Below, piece by piece: positions 10,222 through 22,747 of a stretch of 64,000 bases of DNA. The notes under the pieces were generated by a model. The model saw only the letters and a list, made by a program, of their open reading frames with translations. It was not told where the DNA came from and made no database searches. How positions within the stretch are numbered: the first letter of the stretch is position 1; each line of letters begins with the position of its first letter. This DNA is from Prunus persica (taxonomy: Eukaryota; Streptophyta; Magnoliopsida; Rosales; Rosaceae): NCBI RefSeq assembly GCF_000346465.2, contig NC_034013.1, forward strand, positions 678,211 through 742,210. The letters run 5' to 3'. A program made the position numbers and the translations under genes.

Positions 10222-11873
10222 ATGGAAGATGACCCTCCTAAAATGTCCGTCAATCCATCGTTTGCCGACCAGCTTTTTCTACTGAACTTCGTAATGGGAA
10301 ATTATTTGGGCCCTGATGTCACGTTTGATAACCTCGAATGTTCAGCATTTCAAAGGATAGCTGAAGGTTCACCTCCGTATATGTCAAGTTATTTGGGGCC
10401 TTCTTATGTTAGTGTGTCTCTTTTGGAGGGTTTATATTACTATCTCTTGAGAAATGTTCACCCTAGTCTCATTTTGAGACCAGAAATGTTGCATAAGTAT
10501 TTAAAGGGCAGCCTACCTTTGCCAAATTCAGGGCTGACGAAAGACAGTTGGCAGTTCACAAATTTTTTCCCTTTGGATCTTCATGAACAGATATGGTACC
10601 CAGAAAGCTTCAGAATTGTTAAGGGGATTCTTTTTATTGATGGTCCTGTTACATCATGTATGAAAGAGGACGATCTGGAAAAGTTCAAATCTTTATCAGG
10701 TATAAATAACATGAAAATTGATATAGATGAAGCCATACGATATCAACACAAGTACCTGGATAATGGGGAAAGTAAGACGAATTGCTTGAATGATGATTGC
10801 AATTTCACAAAGACAGAATTTTTTTCCAATGGAAATGGAAATTGGTCGGAAAGATTTCAGCAAAAATATAAGAGAAGGTGCTTCTCTCATTCTCCATCAA
10901 AGCCAGCATTTCCCCAAGTTGTTACTACAAAACATTTAAGCAAATATGGAGCTTCATGGAAGACCTGCAAACCAGATGGACCTGTGTTCATGCCCCTTAT
11001 CTCTGTTCCTAATTTGGAAGAATGTACTTCAGATTCTTCTGTTGTTTTGTCTGGGACTGCCAGGAAAGGGGTAGTTGGGCCACCTGTTGGTGTTGTGGAC
11101 ATTGGTGTTAGCAAGGCTGCATATTACTTCCGGGTTGCTCTACCAGGGGTCAGGAAGGATTTTTGTATGTTCTCCTTTCGTTACTTCTTTTCATTTATTC
11201 TTGCTGACATATGCTATTAAAATGCCTATAGTTTGGTGTCCCCCTAATGTTTTCAAAGTTTCTAAGGTACCTCCTCTACCTTGAATAGGATACTTGTCTC
11301 TCAATGCATCATCGAGTGGAACAGAGTTTATATGCAGTTAATGTTCCCATTGCTGCCAAGATATAGCGCAGATGTATATTCTAGGTAGCATTTTTTTAAT
11401 GATTCTCACTCCTGAGAAGGTGAACACAAGAAAGCCTCTTGGAAGCTGTATCTTATCCCACCTCCCCCCATTCTAGGTCTGATTAGTGCTGGGGAATTTG
11501 TTTGAACCCATGAAGTATATCTGCAAGCCTGTACTCACACGTTCATGCTAGGCACAAAGGATATCTCATATATTCTTTTCATCAGCTAAATGTTCATATT
11601 TTTCACATTTACAAGTTGATATTATTTGTGGTAACAGGTCAATTCAATTGTGAGATTGAATCTAATGGCAAGATTCATCTCCAAGGCGTCACAAGTGGTG
11701 GAAATCCCATAAGGAAACGTTCGCGTGTATTCCAAATGAAATTGCAGCAATTATGCCCACCCGGACCATTCACGCTCTCGTTCAGCCTTCCAGGACCTGT
11801 TGATCCAAGGCTCTTTGCACCAAATTTTGGACCTGATGGCATTTTTGAAGGAGTTATCATAAAAGACGAGTGA
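10222..11873 (+). CDS. IDM3-like alpha-crystallin-domain protein, full-length copy
   Basis: Two coding exons, 10222-11164 and 11638-11873, joined in phase with GT-AG ends, give 392 aa. The first ~270 residues are a plant-specific region with no motif I can name. The last ~115 residues form an HSP20/alpha-crystallin-like fold: AAYYFRVALPGVRK, CEIESNGKIHLQGV, then FTLSFSLPGPVDPRLF and GIFEGVI. In Arabidopsis this type is represented by INCREASED DNA METHYLATION 3 (and IDM2), nuclear sHSP-like partners of the MBD7/IDM1 anti-silencing complex that promotes ROS1 demethylation. The neighbouring PHT1 gene matches the Arabidopsis gene order around IDM3, which supports orthology. Role is inferred from family; no catalytic site is expected. 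A partial tandem copy follows 3.3 kb downstream. Confidence 0.75.
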
Positions 11874-12999
11874 TATCTGTTGCTGAGTTACATTCTTGAT
11901 GTAGCAAGGGTCAACAAAGGGGTAGGATTTTCTGACTAGTCCAGTCACTAACATCATAGTCTGCTAGCAGCAATGTTGTAAATGTTGTAGAAAGAGTATT
12001 GGTAGGATATAGGTGAAGCGAGTGTGCTATTCAATCCTTTCCCTCACACATTTTCAGGCATGTGCATGCACGTTGCACATACGTCAACATAAGGTACGAA
12101 ATGTACGATTTGGCGGGACACTTCATGCTTCTACGTATTTGGTGGGTCTAATTACTTGAAAAACAAAAACATTTGTTTATATTCTGATTATCGATAATAA
12201 ATCTTGTTTTTAAGTACACTACATGAAGTTATTTGAGTGGCTAGTTATATTCAGTGATGAAAATATCTGTTTTCACGGAAAAATCGATACTCGAATTTAC
12301 GGAAATATCGATATTGTTGCGTGTAGACGGAAATGTTGGAAATGTGCTCCAAAACTTGGAAACTTTGGGTGAAACTGTAAGAAATACTCAATCACCCAAT
12401 AATGCATGTATAAGAGTAATAAACTTGATAAAATACCATTCATATGATATGTATAGGAATGCAATTACGCTCCTATAACCATATTGAACCTTTCGCTAAA
12501 TAAAAAATAAAAAATAATAACAATAATAACCATATTGACCATAAACATAGCATAGGCTTCATTTGAGTTGTTACTGCGCTCAGTTCCTAAAATCATGGAG
12601 TCAACACTGATAGCCATGGAATCCTCAGAAAATGGATTGCCATATCCTTCATCCATTTTTGGTGTCCTGGTGCAGTGCAGGCTTTCCCAATAGCAGCAAT
12701 GCCTACTCCACAACCAGTCTTCATCTTGGGTGGCATAAGTATAGTGACAAATAATAGTACGTGACAATTTACACCTATGGCAACTTCAAGGACAGCAGAT
12801 CTGAGCTTCCCAAATTTACACCTATGCCAAATGAAAAAAATACAAATAAAAATAAAAATAAACGAAAAACTACTTGTCTTTTCCTTTTAGCAAATTGATA
12901 GGAATTAAATATGTTTTAAGATGACAGTTACGGTAAACTACAGTAGCCATGTGTGACTTTTGGCGTAAAACAATAAAAACCCTCTTCTGAGCGTGCACC
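11874..12999. other. Spacer between the tandem IDM3-like genes
   Basis: Mostly AT-rich. At about 12260-12350 there are repeated AAATATCGATA-type words. At 12480-12770 a short minus-strand ORF (Tyr/Met/Ile-rich) has no recognisable domain; it may be an old insertion. No gene is supported. Confidence 0.35.
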
Positions 13000-13044
13000 A
13001 CCTGCAGAGTCATCGTCTTCTTACAATTAGAGCTTCCAGAGAGC

Positions 13045-13077
<33 letters not shown>

Positions 13078-15148
13078 TGAACTACTAGGGCTTGCACCTT
13101 TGAGTTGCGGTCGCTGTTGATCTGGAAAGGAGGACTGAGGTAAGCAGATTTGGTTGTAACAATCATCCAGAAGAAATTTTGAATTTTGAATTTCTTGATA
13201 AATGGGCCACTTTGGCATTGGAATTTAATTCCAGCTTGAAATCCATCAATTGTGAATTCGGCACTGTAAGGGCCGATGGCAAAATGCATTGCCAAATCCA
13301 TGAAACCAAACTGACCATTTACTGAATGTTTATTTGATTCATTATTTTGCTATCTGGTTCTTGAATTTGCTCAAGTAGAGTAGAGCGTTTGGTGTTGCTT
13401 TCGTTATTTTAAAATGTGAAAATCTTTCTTAGAGCTCGAAGCTCTCAGGATATTTTTCTTTTGGGTTGCGATTAAGTTTAGTGGCGGAGCATGAGAGGTG
13501 AAGATACAGAAACTTAAGTCTGAAATCAAAGAATTTTTTCTTTTGTGGTTCAACTTTAGGAACAATTTTGGTTCTCTTGCTTAACTTGTAAACCCAAAAG
13601 AGGGAATATTCAAAGAAGCATAATATTTAGCCTCAAAGCTCTATGAGTGTGTAACTGGAAGGGGATAAAAAAGACAATACCAAACAAAGATAACTACTTT
13701 TTACATAAAAGAAACTAAAACCTAGATGAGAAGTTTAAAGGAAGAAACAAAGACATAGCTTTTCTCAGAAAATTATAAGAAAACAGTAAATATTCAACTT
13801 GATTGGAGGGAAGTTTTGTATTGATGGCTTTCCAGGATGGTGTTCTGTCTGCTGGTTTAGGTTTTCTCTTTGGGTTTTTCCGTCTCTTCTATTGTTTTAG
13901 GTGTTTCATGCACTAGTTGTCCATGCTTCTTGTATATCTTGTCTTTTCTCTTAATAAATCTTGGGTGTGTTATAAATATTTAAGAAAACAGTAAATATTC
14001 AACAAATTTATCATCAGAAAACCTAAAACAATACCTAATTCCAAAATCATCAGTTCCATGTATCTATGAAAAAATAGCATGAAATTTTGTGCTTATTGAA
14101 AAGTGATTTGTGCTATAGTTCGTGCTTCCTGAACAAGGTGAGATATGGCCCAACCAAACACGAATAAAGAACAACAGGAGCCAAAGAGACAGTAAAATTT
14201 CCAATCATAATTCTGTTCTGGTACTTCTTGAATCAATTGTTGTAAACAGATTTGCAACCATGTCAAACAGTCAGCCAATTTCATGACCGCACTGGCGTTG
14301 TGCCTGATGTAATTTTTTGGTCCAAGTTTTTCTTTACAAGAATGCTGTATTTTGCCTTCATCTTTTTTTTTTCTCCTTCCAAAGATGTCTGTATCAGCTG
14401 TAGGTTCTTCTCAAAAAATATTGCAGCATATGGTTAGCCTACTGGTGCCTTAAGCCCAAAGACAAAAAAGTTTTGTATCTTGATACAAGTTGTTCTTCCT
14501 AAACCTGTTTTATCTTGAGAAGTGTGGAACCACCAATGACCTGTTTAATTAATGACGGATGCTCTCATCTCATGTCAGTTTCGCTTGGATGTAATATTTT
14601 ACATTTATTATGGTATTTATCTCAGGCATGTATTTTGCATTTTGCTGGGTTTTCTTCTTCTCCTTTTTATAAACCTTTTTTTTTTCATGTGTATTCTATT
14701 TAGTCTTTCTTTCATCATCATGATTTTCTCACTCCTCAAATCTTTGCGTCTGCTTTTTTCGTTTTATTTTCTGCCAAGACACCAATTACTACAACTGAAA
14801 AAAAAAAAAAAAAAAAAATTACCAGCTGTCATACAACCAAAAAGAAGAAATAATATGCTGTAATGGACATAAATTTCACAAGGCATTTCAACATAATCTG
14901 TAACTCATAGTTTCACATAACACATTGAACAACTTTTATGTATTTTCATATTAGTTTACTTAAAAGCTTTTATTTTCTTGTTTTTGAACTGCATGTGGGT
15001 ATGCTGAATCTCAGATTATATGTGAACTTAAATTCTGCTGATTAATATAGATTTTCCTTACTTCATGAAGCTTCACCAAATGCTTATTTAAATTAAACTA
15101 ACAGGTGTATCTGAGTGATCACAACGGTAAAGAAGCAAAGTTGGTGGC
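13000..15148 (+). promoter_or_regulatory. 5' leader and long leader intron of IDM3-like gene 2
   Basis: A leader exon carrying (GA)n at about 13044-13073 ends with CTGAG|GTAAGC (donor at 13140). The intron (13140-15104, about 2 kb) ends AACTAACAG and contains a poly-A run at about 14799-14818. The following leader segment (15105-15148) leads to the ATG at 15149. The same donor/acceptor layout is seen in the upstream paralogue. Confidence 0.5.
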
Positions 15149-15714
15149 ATGGGAGTGGAAAATGTCGCTGATCTTCCACCTCTGGACCCAGCTGTTGTTT
15201 TGATTGGAACAGCAAAGGGAGGTAATGTTGGACCTCCTAGCGGTCTTGTTGACATTGGTGTGAGTGAAGCTGCCTACCTTTTTCGAGTTGCACTTCCTGG
15301 TATTCGGAAGAATGAATGTGAGTTACCTCAGTTCTCATTGGATATGCATGCCTCTCATGCTGGCGTATGTATGAAGCACTATTATTGCACAGGGAGCTCT
15401 TTTTAAATGCTGAATTAATGTAGTCAAAGATAGCAATGACCAAGTAGGTAATTTTTGCTCTAGCAGGTAGGGTAAAATGTGATATCCAACGTGATGGAAA
15501 GGTTCATATAGAAGGAATCATGACAGGTGTCGGACTTTTGAGAAACTCGTCAACTGTGTACCATTCGAGAGTCCAGCAACTATGCCCACCGGGAGAATTT
15601 AGCATATCTTTCCGTCTGCCTGGACCTGTTGACCCCCGTTTGTTTTCTCCTTATTTCCGGCATGATGGAATCCTGGAAGTGGTGGTTATGAAAGGCAGAG
15701 CACCTCTACCCTGA
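15149..15714 (+). CDS. IDM3-like alpha-crystallin-domain protein, N-terminally truncated tandem copy
   Basis: Exons 15149-15317 and 15467-15714 (phase 1 intron, same position as in the upstream copy) encode 138 aa. Nearly the whole product is the alpha-crystallin-like domain: AAYLFRVALPGIRK, CDIQRDGKVHIEGI, QQLCPPGEF, SFRLPGPVDPRLF. The ~260-residue N-terminal region of the first copy is absent; the leader intron acceptor lies only 44 bp before the start codon. The open frame, intact splice sites and conserved core suggest it may still be expressed as a small stand-alone chaperone-like protein. Divergence from copy 1 outside the core motifs is large, so the duplication is not recent. It could also be a decaying fragment. 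Confidence 0.65.
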
Positions 15715-17870
15715 GAAGCCAGGTTTCCAAATCTGTGAGGTTAGTGGAAGGACACTCTCTTAGGTTATGGCGTTTAGTTTTGCTTGAAGTGCAAATGGGG
15801 ATAGTTGTAATGAGGGAAGAAAATGCATGCATACAAAGATGTTCTGTCTTGTTTGGAAAAAGGCAGTGTGTTTTAATTGGCGCAGTGATGCATAGAGTCA
15901 GTTTGAGGAGAAAATCAGACTTTATATAAATGGATAATGAAGTTCAAATAGCTAGATTGTTTAATACAAAGAATTAATTGGAAACTCAAAATCTGGGGTC
16001 AAGCTTTTAACCCAGATCATCCTTTATGCAACTTGTTAATTATCAATTGTCAAAAGTTGGTGAGGAGGAGCAGTGAATATAAACTTGGACTTGGGCTGAG
16101 TTTTGGGTACACCTCCATTTAAGGATATTTATTGGGCTTCTAAGACTTGTTGTACTTTGGCCCAAATGCCACAAACTGACAGAGCTGCATAAAGTGGTGG
16201 AGAGTTTGAGAGCGCTACCAAAAGGAAGTATCCAGACAGAGCAAGTATAACCAGCAATATCATTGTCGAATAGGCTCCCAGCTATCGGCAAATCACCTTT
16301 ATCGTCATTGAAACGAGAAATTGAGAGCGCTACCAAAAGGAAGACCGTACCACTTAATTCCTCCCGACATTAAAGTCATCTAGCACAAACCTTTCTTCAC
16401 CAGGAGCCCAACACCCAACCTCTGAACAAATCTTGGCTTCTCCTCCATCAAACAAAAACCCCCAATCCACAAAAATAAGAACCCCAGAGTTGTGAGAGAG
16501 ATCTACCCAAAACAGAGAAGATCCCACAAAGTCAAGGAAGTATACAGAGTCAAAAATTGGGGGAAGAGGAACCACACAATGCCCCTTCAGTTGATTGACC
16601 CAATTTTGCTTCCGAGGCAAAATTCGATGAAAAAGAAGAAGAAAATTTAACAAAATTCTATAGCATTTATAGAAAATTGCAATTATTATCAAGATATGAC
16701 ATTTACTGGGCCAGATTTGTGGAATTTGCTGCCAAGTTTGGGTTGCCAGCTAGTGTAAGTCAAGTATTTATAAAACTGAAAGCATAGACAAAAGCAGTTA
16801 TTATTAATTAAGCCAGACAATACTATTAATAATCTTGATTAATGAAAGATTAGTCCAAAAAAGTGTCACCATTTAAGGGTCCACGCGAAAGTAACTCTTC
16901 TTGGTCTCATTCTTAACTTGCTCCTTGATTTATAAAGATGAGAGAGAGACAGCTTCTTTTAAAGCCTTTACACTAAATGGTACCAATTGACAGCAGCGCT
17001 GACGTTGCATGAGAGTTTCTCTCCTAATTGAAGGTTTTATGAGAGGGAAAAATGTGAGGTTGATAATGCTTCACCACTTTTGTGTGGTGTACACATATGC
17101 ACACACCACACCAGATTGTGATTTTCATATTTGAGGGCCCAAGTTTCATTAATACAACTACGATCCTTTCTGGTAGAAGTGAGGTTAAGAGTTATCATGT
17201 TCTAGAGAACTACTCTGTCACTTATCGTTTGGAGAAAAACTTTAGTTGCAAGGAGATATAATTGTTTTGCTATCCCGGTCAATAAAATTAGAGCATATGA
17301 AAGTATTATCACGTGTGTTATAGCGTTATTAACTGGGAATAGCAAAATAGTGTTATCTCCGTTTTATAAAAGTCTCTCTTTTTGATTCAAAATTCATTCA
17401 AAATAATTACTCAATAGCATGGCAGTCGCTGTGAGTAAAATTAAATCCATGATTCTGAGAATGTGAATACATTCCTTCTAGGACGTATGGACCTGGCTCC
17501 GATAAGGTCCAGCTGGTGTTTGCCTCAACATTTCCTAACAAACCAATAAAGACAAGCTACCTAAAACCAAGGAAGAAACTTAGAGCGAGATCCAATTAGA
17601 ATGGTCCACAAAATGTCAAAAATTAATAAAATCGCAAGTCAACAACACCATCTCCTGTTCATGTATTTGTATTTTTGCTAGCAAAAGTCCAACACGTACC
17701 CTCCCAAACAAAAACAAAAACAAAAACAAAAACCAATGTATATGAGAGCGAAAGAGCAAGCGGAGGTGAAGAAACATAATGTACACCAAACTTACGGGCC
17801 GATCCCTACCACATTATAATAAAATTAATAATATAATATAGAATAAATGACGCAAACAAAATATGATTCC
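15715..17870. other. Spacer upstream of the phosphate transporter
   Basis: No supportable coding region. It contains a 23-bp direct repeat (TTGAGAGCGCTACCAAAAGG plus AAG) at 16206-16228 and 16321-16343, and (AAAAAC)n-like sequence at about 17706-17732. Short minus-strand ORFs at 16043-16692 look random. Confidence 0.4.
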
Positions 17871-17878
17871 GCATATCC
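17871..17878 (+). promoter_or_regulatory. P1BS motif (GNATATNC)
   Basis: GCATATCC, an exact match to the PHR1-binding site consensus, 222 bp upstream of the PHT1 start codon. P1BS is the established cis-element through which PHR-type MYB factors induce phosphate transporter genes under phosphate starvation. One copy was found; an 8-mer match alone could be chance, but the position is right. Confidence 0.55.
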
Positions 17879-18012
17879 TTGGAATCACATACTCGTATTA
17901 GCAGTCCGTCCACCTTAATCACATCAAATGTCCTCTGCGAAATTACCCCATACCTTCCTTTCCTGAACCTTACCTCCACATAACATAATTCCTCTCTCTG
18001 TCTCTCTCCCCC

Positions 18013-18017
<5 letters not shown>

Positions 18018-18050
<33 letters not shown>
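18018..18050 (+). repeat. Compound (GT)n(AT)n microsatellite
   Basis: GTGTGTGTGT running into ATATATATAT about 50 bp before the PHT1 start codon, probably in the leader or core promoter. Confidence 0.85.
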
Positions 18051-18099
18051 TAGCTCGCCTTAATAGCATATAGCAAAGCTTAATTAGTTCATTGTAGTG

Positions 18100-20337
18100 A
18101 TGGCGTTAAAAGTCCTTTATGCCCTCGACACGGCGAGGACCCAATGGTACCACTTCAAGGCCATCATCATCGCTGGCATGGGCCTCTTCTCCGACGCCTA
18201 CGACCTCTTCTGCCTCCCTCCCATCCTCAGGCTCCTCGGCCGCATCTACTACCAAAAATCCACCGACAACTTCGACAACAACGACAACAACTTCGTCATT
18301 CACAGGCATGTCGACTCCGCGCTCCTCGGCGTGGCTTTCCTGGGCACCGCCATTGGCCAGCTGGTCTTCGGCAGGCTCGGGGACCGAATCGGGAGGCGCC
18401 GCATGTACGGCCTGTCCCTCATGGTGATGATTCTCAGCGCACTAGGCTGCGGCTTCTCCATATGCACCTCTCCGAGCTGCGTTCTGGTGAGTCTCGGGTT
18501 CTTCAGGTTCCTGCTCGGGGTTGGGATTGGCGGGGACTATCCGCTGTCGGCGACCATCATGTCGGAGTTTGCCAACAAGCGGACACGTGGCTCGTTCATA
18601 GCGGCCGTGTTCTCGATGCAAGGGTTTGGGATTTTGGCGAGCTCGATCGTGACGATGGTGGTGTGCGGGATCTTCCACGGAGCGTCCCATCCCAAGCCCA
18701 AGGAGAAGACTCCGAGTGAAGCTGACCTCGCATGGAGGTTGATACTGATGCTGGGTGCAATTCCTGCTGCCATGACCTATTATTGGCGAATGATGATGCC
18801 TGAAACTGCCAGGTAACTAATTATTTTTATTTACTATATTGATTATCATTTGTTTGACATTGTGGGTTGGATTTTATTTATATATGTATGAGTTCGTCAA
18901 CATCTGTGCGTCTCATCTTGGTTGGTTGTATATGCGAGCTATAAAATTTTGAACAAAAATATTGGTAAGATGTGTGGATGAGGAGGGAGAGGCCAGCGGG
19001 GTTTAACAATGACAAATAAAAATGTAAGCCTAGAGTTAAATTAGTTGAACTGATTTTCCCTCCCTCGACTCTTCTATTGGTAATTTTTTGGTGTGATGGC
19101 GACACAGCCGCACAGTATTATTAATATATTCATATTATACGCGTGTGTACTATATCCTAAATTCAAAGTTGATATGAGCAGACGGCAAAAAAATTGAAAA
19201 ACATAAAAATATTTTGCTCTTTCTCATTAGAGTTATCATAGATGAGGATTGCTTCATCCGCCATTTCATTTTTGCCAAGCGATGGAGGTGTGGATTTGTA
19301 TGTTATTTTTATTGATTAGGGAGTTAGAGAAATAGGTTAAATGAGAGTATGTATATGAGAGGTTCAATCAGTAAAGCATATTTGGTAATTTACAAATGGG
19401 TATGATAATTGTTATTTTATTTTGAAATAAGTTGATGGAGATGGATGTTCATAAATAGGAATTGCATGTCATGCCTCTGTTTCGTATCAAACAACAAAAT
19501 ATTGACTTGCAAATAAATTCCTTTGTTTGATCTAGATATACAGCATTGGTGGAGCTAAATGTCCAACAAGCGGCTAAGGACATGGAGAAAGTGTTGGATG
19601 TTTCACTGAGTCAAATTGCAGAAGATGAATCATTGACATTGCCTCAAGATCCATCGTCCTATCCCCTTTTCTCCAAGCAATTCTTACGCCTACACGGCCG
19701 CGATCTCTTCGGTTGCTCAGCTTCATGGTTTCTCGTGGACATAGTCTTTTACAGCAGCAACCTCTTCCAATCTCACGTTTACGGAAAATATCTCGGGAAA
19801 AAGTACAAATCCAACGTGTATGAAGATGCTATACATGTTGCCCTATTTCAAGCCATCCTTGCAATATGCTCAACAATTCCAGGCTACTGGCTCACTGTGT
19901 ATTTCATCGATCGCATCGGAAGGCGCAAGATTCAAATGATGGGTTTTCTCGTCATGGCCTTGGTTTATTTCGCAATTGGGATACCCTACAGAACTTATTG
20001 GCAAGATAACATAAATGGAGGTTTCATGGTCCTCTATGGCCTCACTTTCTTGTTTGCAAATTTTGGACCAAACACCACTACTTTTATAGTGCCGGCTGAA
20101 CTTTTCCCGGCGAGATTTAGGTCAACCTGTCATGGGATTTCCGGGGCGGCTGGGAAGGTGGGGGCCATTATTGGCGCAGTTGGATTTGGGTCGGCCTCAC
20201 ATGGTCAAACGGAGGACCATAAAGCAGTCCAGATTTTACTGGTGATCTTAGGTGGAGTTTGTCTTTTGGGATTGGCGGTAACGTATTTTTTCACACCAGA
20301 AACGAAAGGCAGATCGCTAGAAGAGAATGAGGAATGA
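18100..20337 (+). CDS. PHT1-family inorganic phosphate/H+ symporter, PHT1;8/PHT1;9-like
   Basis: Exons 18100-18812 and 19536-20337 (723-bp intron, GT-AG, splitting an Arg codon) encode 504 aa. It belongs to the major facilitator superfamily, with about 12 hydrophobic segments. Signatures include GRLGDRIGRR (91-100) in the loop after TM2, the PHT1 signature GGDYPLSATIMSEF (144-157) followed by ANKRTRG, and FIDRIGRRKIQMMG and PAELFPARFRSTCHG in the second half. The N-terminus (LDTARTQWYHFKAI, GLFSDAYDLFC) resembles root-type PHT1;8/PHT1;9 more than PHT1;1, and the neighbours agree. These plasma-membrane proteins take up or translocate phosphate driven by protons. The loop at about 52-70 is Asn/Asp-rich and unusual. 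The ATG at 18100 was chosen because it starts the typical N-terminus. A P1BS element lies upstream. Confidence 0.92.
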
Positions 20338-20639
20338 TGAGGAAACATTTATTAAATGCTCAGATGTTTGTTTCATAACTAGTGAGGTCAAATGCTGCTG
20401 CTATTCATAGTTCCTAGTTTATAGTTTGCAGACGGTGATCAAGTTATTGTTGCAATTACTTAGAAATTCAACCAATTTTTTCTTCAACTACGTGTGTTTA
20501 TGTAGAAGCCTCTCTACTGTATTCTCCCTCTATCTTCTGTACATAGTAGGCTGAGGTTTGAGGGAGCCGTCCATGAGGAAAAAGTATATTATTAGTGAAT
20601 TTATATATACTATATAGTAAATTATGCATTAAATACCAG
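20338..20639. other. PHT1 3' flank
   Basis: Probable 3' UTR and downstream sequence; nothing else seen. Confidence 0.4.
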
Positions 20640-20762
20640 TTTCGGTCTCCTTTTTTACTACAGTTAGGAAGGGAGAGGGGGTATTTTCACACAATTTCAT
20701 GGGGATCGAACCGCATACCAATCGCCAGCATGCAAACAGCTCTACCACTGAGCTAAGGCCCC
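20640..20762 (-). mobile_element. SINE-like element with tRNA-Ala-like head
   Basis: Read on the minus strand it begins GGGGCCTTAGCTCAGTGG, with a perfect A box (TAGCTCAGTGG) and D-arm, a TTTGCATGC anticodon-like region as in tRNA-Ala, and a B box (GGTTCGATCCC). The acceptor 3' strand and T-stem do not pair, so it is not a working tRNA. Unrelated sequence follows the head, as in plant SINEs. The 3' end and target duplication were not found; the end given is approximate. Confidence 0.55.
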
Positions 20763-21660
20763 ATCTGCAGTATTGGGTCATTGTTTACTTGACCTAGTTT
20801 TTTCTACATTAGACATCAAGCAAAAGCTAATTTGTTTAGATAGAATATGCGACAAACGTCTCTTGTCAGCTGGCTCCAATGCTTAACGAAATTGTTAGGA
20901 CATTACCACTTTGTTCCTAATCCTATGTGGTTGGGGACATCATTGCCACGTTTCACAACTGGCCACCACCTCCAGACACCACCACCTTCAACCATCGATC
21001 GACACCATGGCACCACATAATCTAACCTATGAATCATGCCATTGTGAATTGAGTGGGGAACTGACTTGGTACTTTTATATGCCTTCAACCAACAAGGGAC
21101 TTCAACAATTTCTGTATTGCAGTTGAGACATCAGTTGAATTGAATTAAGATGAAATATAAAGGGAATAAGCACCGTAAATTCAATACAAGCTTAAATCCA
21201 ATCTGAACCACAAGGAGTCAACAGTTACAGACCTTGATTGAAATCAATAAATAAATAACACAAAAATAAAGTAAACTATAAAAACTAAAGTTACATCAAG
21301 GCAGTGAGCCTATCTCTTTACACTCAAGTTCAAATTCCGTTTTCCGTACAATAGATTAATAGTTTAGAATATTGCATGTATTAAAAAAAAAACTAAAGTA
21401 AGTTATTTTTCGGGATATACTTATTCTTCCATGTGGGACTCTTTACACAAACTTCCATTCTCCGGTATAGGATACTCAAGACTAGGTCCGAGCTCGGTTA
21501 GGTAACCAAACTAAATGGCGAATACCGCCTACAGACCAATGACTGTTAGAAGGGAGACAAAATCGAAACCGCCACCATACCGCCGTTGTCGGTTGTTTAA
21601 TTCTTCTAGGAAGTCATTAACTATCCTCATTATACCTATATATTTCACAACAGAACTAAT
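20763..21660. other. Intergenic sequence
   Basis: AT-rich with short random ORFs; no gene supported. Confidence 0.4.
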
Positions 21661-21728
21661 TACTCCAGTGGTATGAGGACTTTATTACCAAAATTTAAAA
21701 AAAAAAAACCTTAAGGGGGTTCAACTCC
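21661..21728 (+). repeat. SINE-like pol III head (A and B boxes)
   Basis: A-box-like TACTCCAGTGG (21661-21671) and B-box-like GGTTCAACTCC (21718-21728) are spaced about 45 bp apart with an A-run between them. The arrangement resembles a degenerate tRNA-derived SINE head. No tail or target duplication was seen. Confidence 0.35.
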
Positions 21729-22747
21729 TCCTCATTGCACAATTTTGTAATATTTGGAGCATCTGTAATGGTTGTTCAATAGGTCAACGCAATAATTTAA
21801 TTTATTGAACTATTTTGGCATCTATTGAATTGAACTACAATTTTATGTGCAATGGTATAGTTCAATAGTTATATCTTCTTACATGTTTTTTTTACATTCT
21901 CAAATAAAATAAAATGGATAAATTTAATAACACTAAAAATCTCATTTGTTTGATTTTGGCGTTTTTAATCACAATTTTAAAAACACGCACATACAAAACA
22001 GAACTTAATCGATCGCAAGAATCAAACAACTTGACCTATCAGAAGCATGCACTGATGTTTACTGAGTCCAGTAAGGTCGGTGTGCACGCTACAGCTGAAA
22101 ATTACTTGGGCCAATGATTGGTCCACGTATATTCAAACAGCATGAACCATACCCATCAAGAGACCAAGAAGACTAGAGTAATAATTCCTTGCATGAAAAT
22201 GAAAATCAAACACTAAAACTGCCAAATATATATATATAGAATATATGTCATCATTAATTATTAAATTTCATGTTTAACAAATCAAATTATAATCCTTAGT
22301 CCAATTCTTGCTGATCAAAGTCTAACAATGGATCAGCATCTCTCCTACAATCATGGGACAAGTAGCTCCAATGTCAATCCAATTAGCGAGCCATTCTATT
22401 AACAATTGCAAAACGTACGTAATGTGTATATATGCATTGAACATATATATATATATATATATAATATGGTAATCTATATACCAGTTGAGTAAAAGGGCAA
22501 TTTGAAGCACCTACAATGATTTTTCCGACAAGGGAAGGTGCAACTGCACCTCCTTGCGCCTTAGTAGGTCCGCCCCTGTATATATATATATACACAATAG
22601 AAATGTATATATATGCATTGAACATACATATTTACAATAATATTTGTTCAAATTCAAACCCACTATGATTATGATCGTGTATATATATATATATATATGG
22701 TCATATCCGCATATTCATGGGAATCCTCACAACTTAGGGTGGCATTT

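Noticed and set aside
12465..12767. Minus-strand 100-aa ORF
   Set aside because: Low-complexity, hydrophobic end from AT-rich sequence; no domain and no splice context.
18097..18099. PHT1 start at 18097
   Set aside because: That codon is GTG; the ATG at 18100 starts the typical PHT1 N-terminus.
18106..18773. Long ORFs in other frames over PHT1 exon 1
   Set aside because: They are shadows of the GC-rich coding exon; the +1 frame encodes the conserved transporter.
20699..20762. A functional tRNA-Ala on the minus strand
   Set aside because: A and B boxes are good, but the acceptor 3' strand and T-stem do not pair, so a SINE head or relic is the better reading.
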